A stretch of DNA of 6,132 bases from Actinomycetes bacterium. Lineage in GTDB: Bacteria; Actinomycetota; Acidimicrobiia; Acidimicrobiales; RAAP-2. The notes beneath the pieces are model-generated. The model was given only the letters and a program-made list of their open reading frames with translations. It ran no database searches and was not told the origin of the DNA. This document shows, in pieces, positions 5,462 through 6,132 of the stretch (positions are counted from its first letter, which is position 1; every line of letters starts with the position of its first letter). The DNA lies in NCBI GenBank assembly GCA_021791615.1, contig JAJYWG010000011.1:1-6132 (forward strand), in the 5' to 3' direction. The translations under genes and the position numbers were made by a program.

Positions 5462-6132
5462 ATGCTCGACAACAAGACGATCGACGGCCTCTATGCGCTC
5501 AGGCTGCCCGCCATGGCGGCGGCCCTCGCCGAGCAGCGTGACCAGGCCGGCTACCAAGGCCTGAGCTTCGAAGAGCGTCTCGGCCTATTGGTCGACCGGG
5601 AGCTCACCGACCGCGAGGACCGCCGGGTGCGCCGTTACCTGAAGGCGGCCAAGCTCCGCTCCGAGGCGGTGGTCGAAGACCTCGACTTCCACCGCCAGCG
5701 GGGCCTCGACCGGGCCCAGCTCATGGGCCTCGCCGACGCCGGCTGGGCCAAGGCCCACCACGACATCGCCATCGTCGGCCCGACCGGGGTCGGCAAGACC
5801 TTCATCGCCTGCGCGCTCGCCGACGCCGCCGTGCGGAGGGGCCACAGCGCCCTCTACCTGCGGGGCCCGAGGATGTTGGACGAGCTTGAGGTCGCGAGGG
5901 GCGACGGCAGGCTCCAGCGCCTGCTCGCCGCCTGGGCGAGGACCGACGTGGTCGTGATCGACGACTTCTTGCTCCGAGCGCTCAGCCCCGACCAGGCGGC
6001 AGACGTCTTGGAGGTGGTGGAGGTTTTCAGCAGTCCGGGAAGTGTGGACTTCTGTCCACGGGGACGCCAGACAGTCCTCGTGGGATACACCTCGGCGTCA
6101 TACCGTCTCCCACGTGCAGAACTGTCCCCTCC
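5462..6132 (+). pseudogene. istB: IS21 helper ATPase IstB, C-terminally truncated
   Basis: IstB is a AAA+ ATPase related to DnaC that assembles on DNA and activates IstA. The ATG at 5462 follows the istA stop by 20 bp, with AAAGGA at 5444-5449 (12 nt away) and AAGG at 5454-5457 as possible ribosome binding sites. The N-terminal helical domain (residues 1-95, KTIDGLYALRLPAMAAALAE) is intact. The Walker A is GPTGVGKT at 106-113 and the Walker B is VVVIDDF at 163-169. Family-like sequence ends at DVLEVVE (residue 187, base 6022); the expected DRYGRRSTIITSQLPV-type segment with the sensor and arginine-finger region is missing. In its place an unrelated reading (VFSSPGSVDF...) stays open to the window edge. 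About 60-70 residues are lost, so ATPase-dependent function is unlikely. Confidence 0.88.
6023..6132. other. unassigned sequence beyond the istB break
   Basis: No recognisable gene. The break from IstB similarity at 6022 marks a deletion endpoint or another insertion. A 6-bp stem (GTGGAC 6044-6049, GTCCAC 6054-6059, 4-base loop) is present. CTGTCCAC (6052-6059) and ACTGTCC (6121-6127) recall the ACTGTCC repeats before istA (352-371), so this could be subterminal IS21 right-end DNA joined by an internal deletion. The matches are short and could be chance. Confidence 0.35.

Larger units (their letters stand above)
386..6022 (+). mobile_element. IS21-family insertion sequence, interrupted by a RIT element and 3'-truncated
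   Basis: Two consecutive genes, istA (transposase) and istB (AAA+ helper ATPase), in the order and spacing typical of IS21. istA is split by 3505 bp of foreign DNA (1148-4652), and istB loses family similarity after residue 187 at 6022. The real left terminus lies somewhere upstream of 386 (about 303-350), and no right terminal repeat could be recognised. Both genes are damaged, so this copy should be unable to transpose by itself. Confidence 0.85.

Noticed and set aside
6044..6059. GTGGAC/GTCCAC stem as a terminator of istB
   Set aside because: No T-run follows and the istB frame stays open through it; kept only as a descriptive inverted repeat.

Overview
The window is high-GC and reads like an actinomycete-type (probably Actinomycetota) genome or plasmid. 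This is inferred from GC-rich codon use, GTG starts and the style of the encoded proteins; the species cannot be named. Almost the whole window is mobile DNA, as two nested elements: an IS21-family insertion sequence (istA-istB) split by a second element carrying three adjacent tyrosine recombinase genes, which matches the 'recombinase in trio' (RIT) organisation.

Layout: 1-68 holds nothing I can assign. 69-296 (minus) is a small ribbon-helix-helix-like DNA-binding protein, and its 5' end overlaps three spaced repeats (245-302) that could be its operator. About 303-385 is the leader of the IS21 element, with two ACTGTCC repeats and a good ribosome binding site. 386-1147 is the 5' half of istA. 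1148-4652 is the 3505-bp RIT element, with its genes on the minus strand in the order ritA, ritB, ritC (right to left, overlapping, translationally coupled) and complex inverted ends. 4653-5441 is the 3' half of istA, and 5462-6022 is istB, whose family similarity stops abruptly at 6022. 6023-6132 is unassigned sequence.

Joining 1147 to 4653 restores an uninterrupted 516-residue IstA with a complete DDE triad (D147, D214, E260). The insertion lies between codons 254 and 255, five codons before the catalytic glutamate, so both boundaries of the RIT element can be fixed to within a 3-bp shared GGA. Joining the two element ends in silico (4652 to 1148) gives an 82-bp near-perfect palindrome centred on GAATTC, which suggests the structure of the excised circle junction. 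The 28 bp at the right end with no left counterpart then become the centre of that site.

Functional state: IstA is broken by the insertion and IstB lacks its C-terminus, so the IS21 copy should be dead. In the RIT element, ritC has a full R-K-H-R-H-Y set and ritB has Tyr where the HxxR histidine is expected. ritA has an in-frame TAA at codon 37 of a longer gene that is otherwise readable from a well-placed AGGAG/ATG start, and has Arg at the HxxR histidine position. The element was competent when it inserted, but this copy may no longer be fully active.
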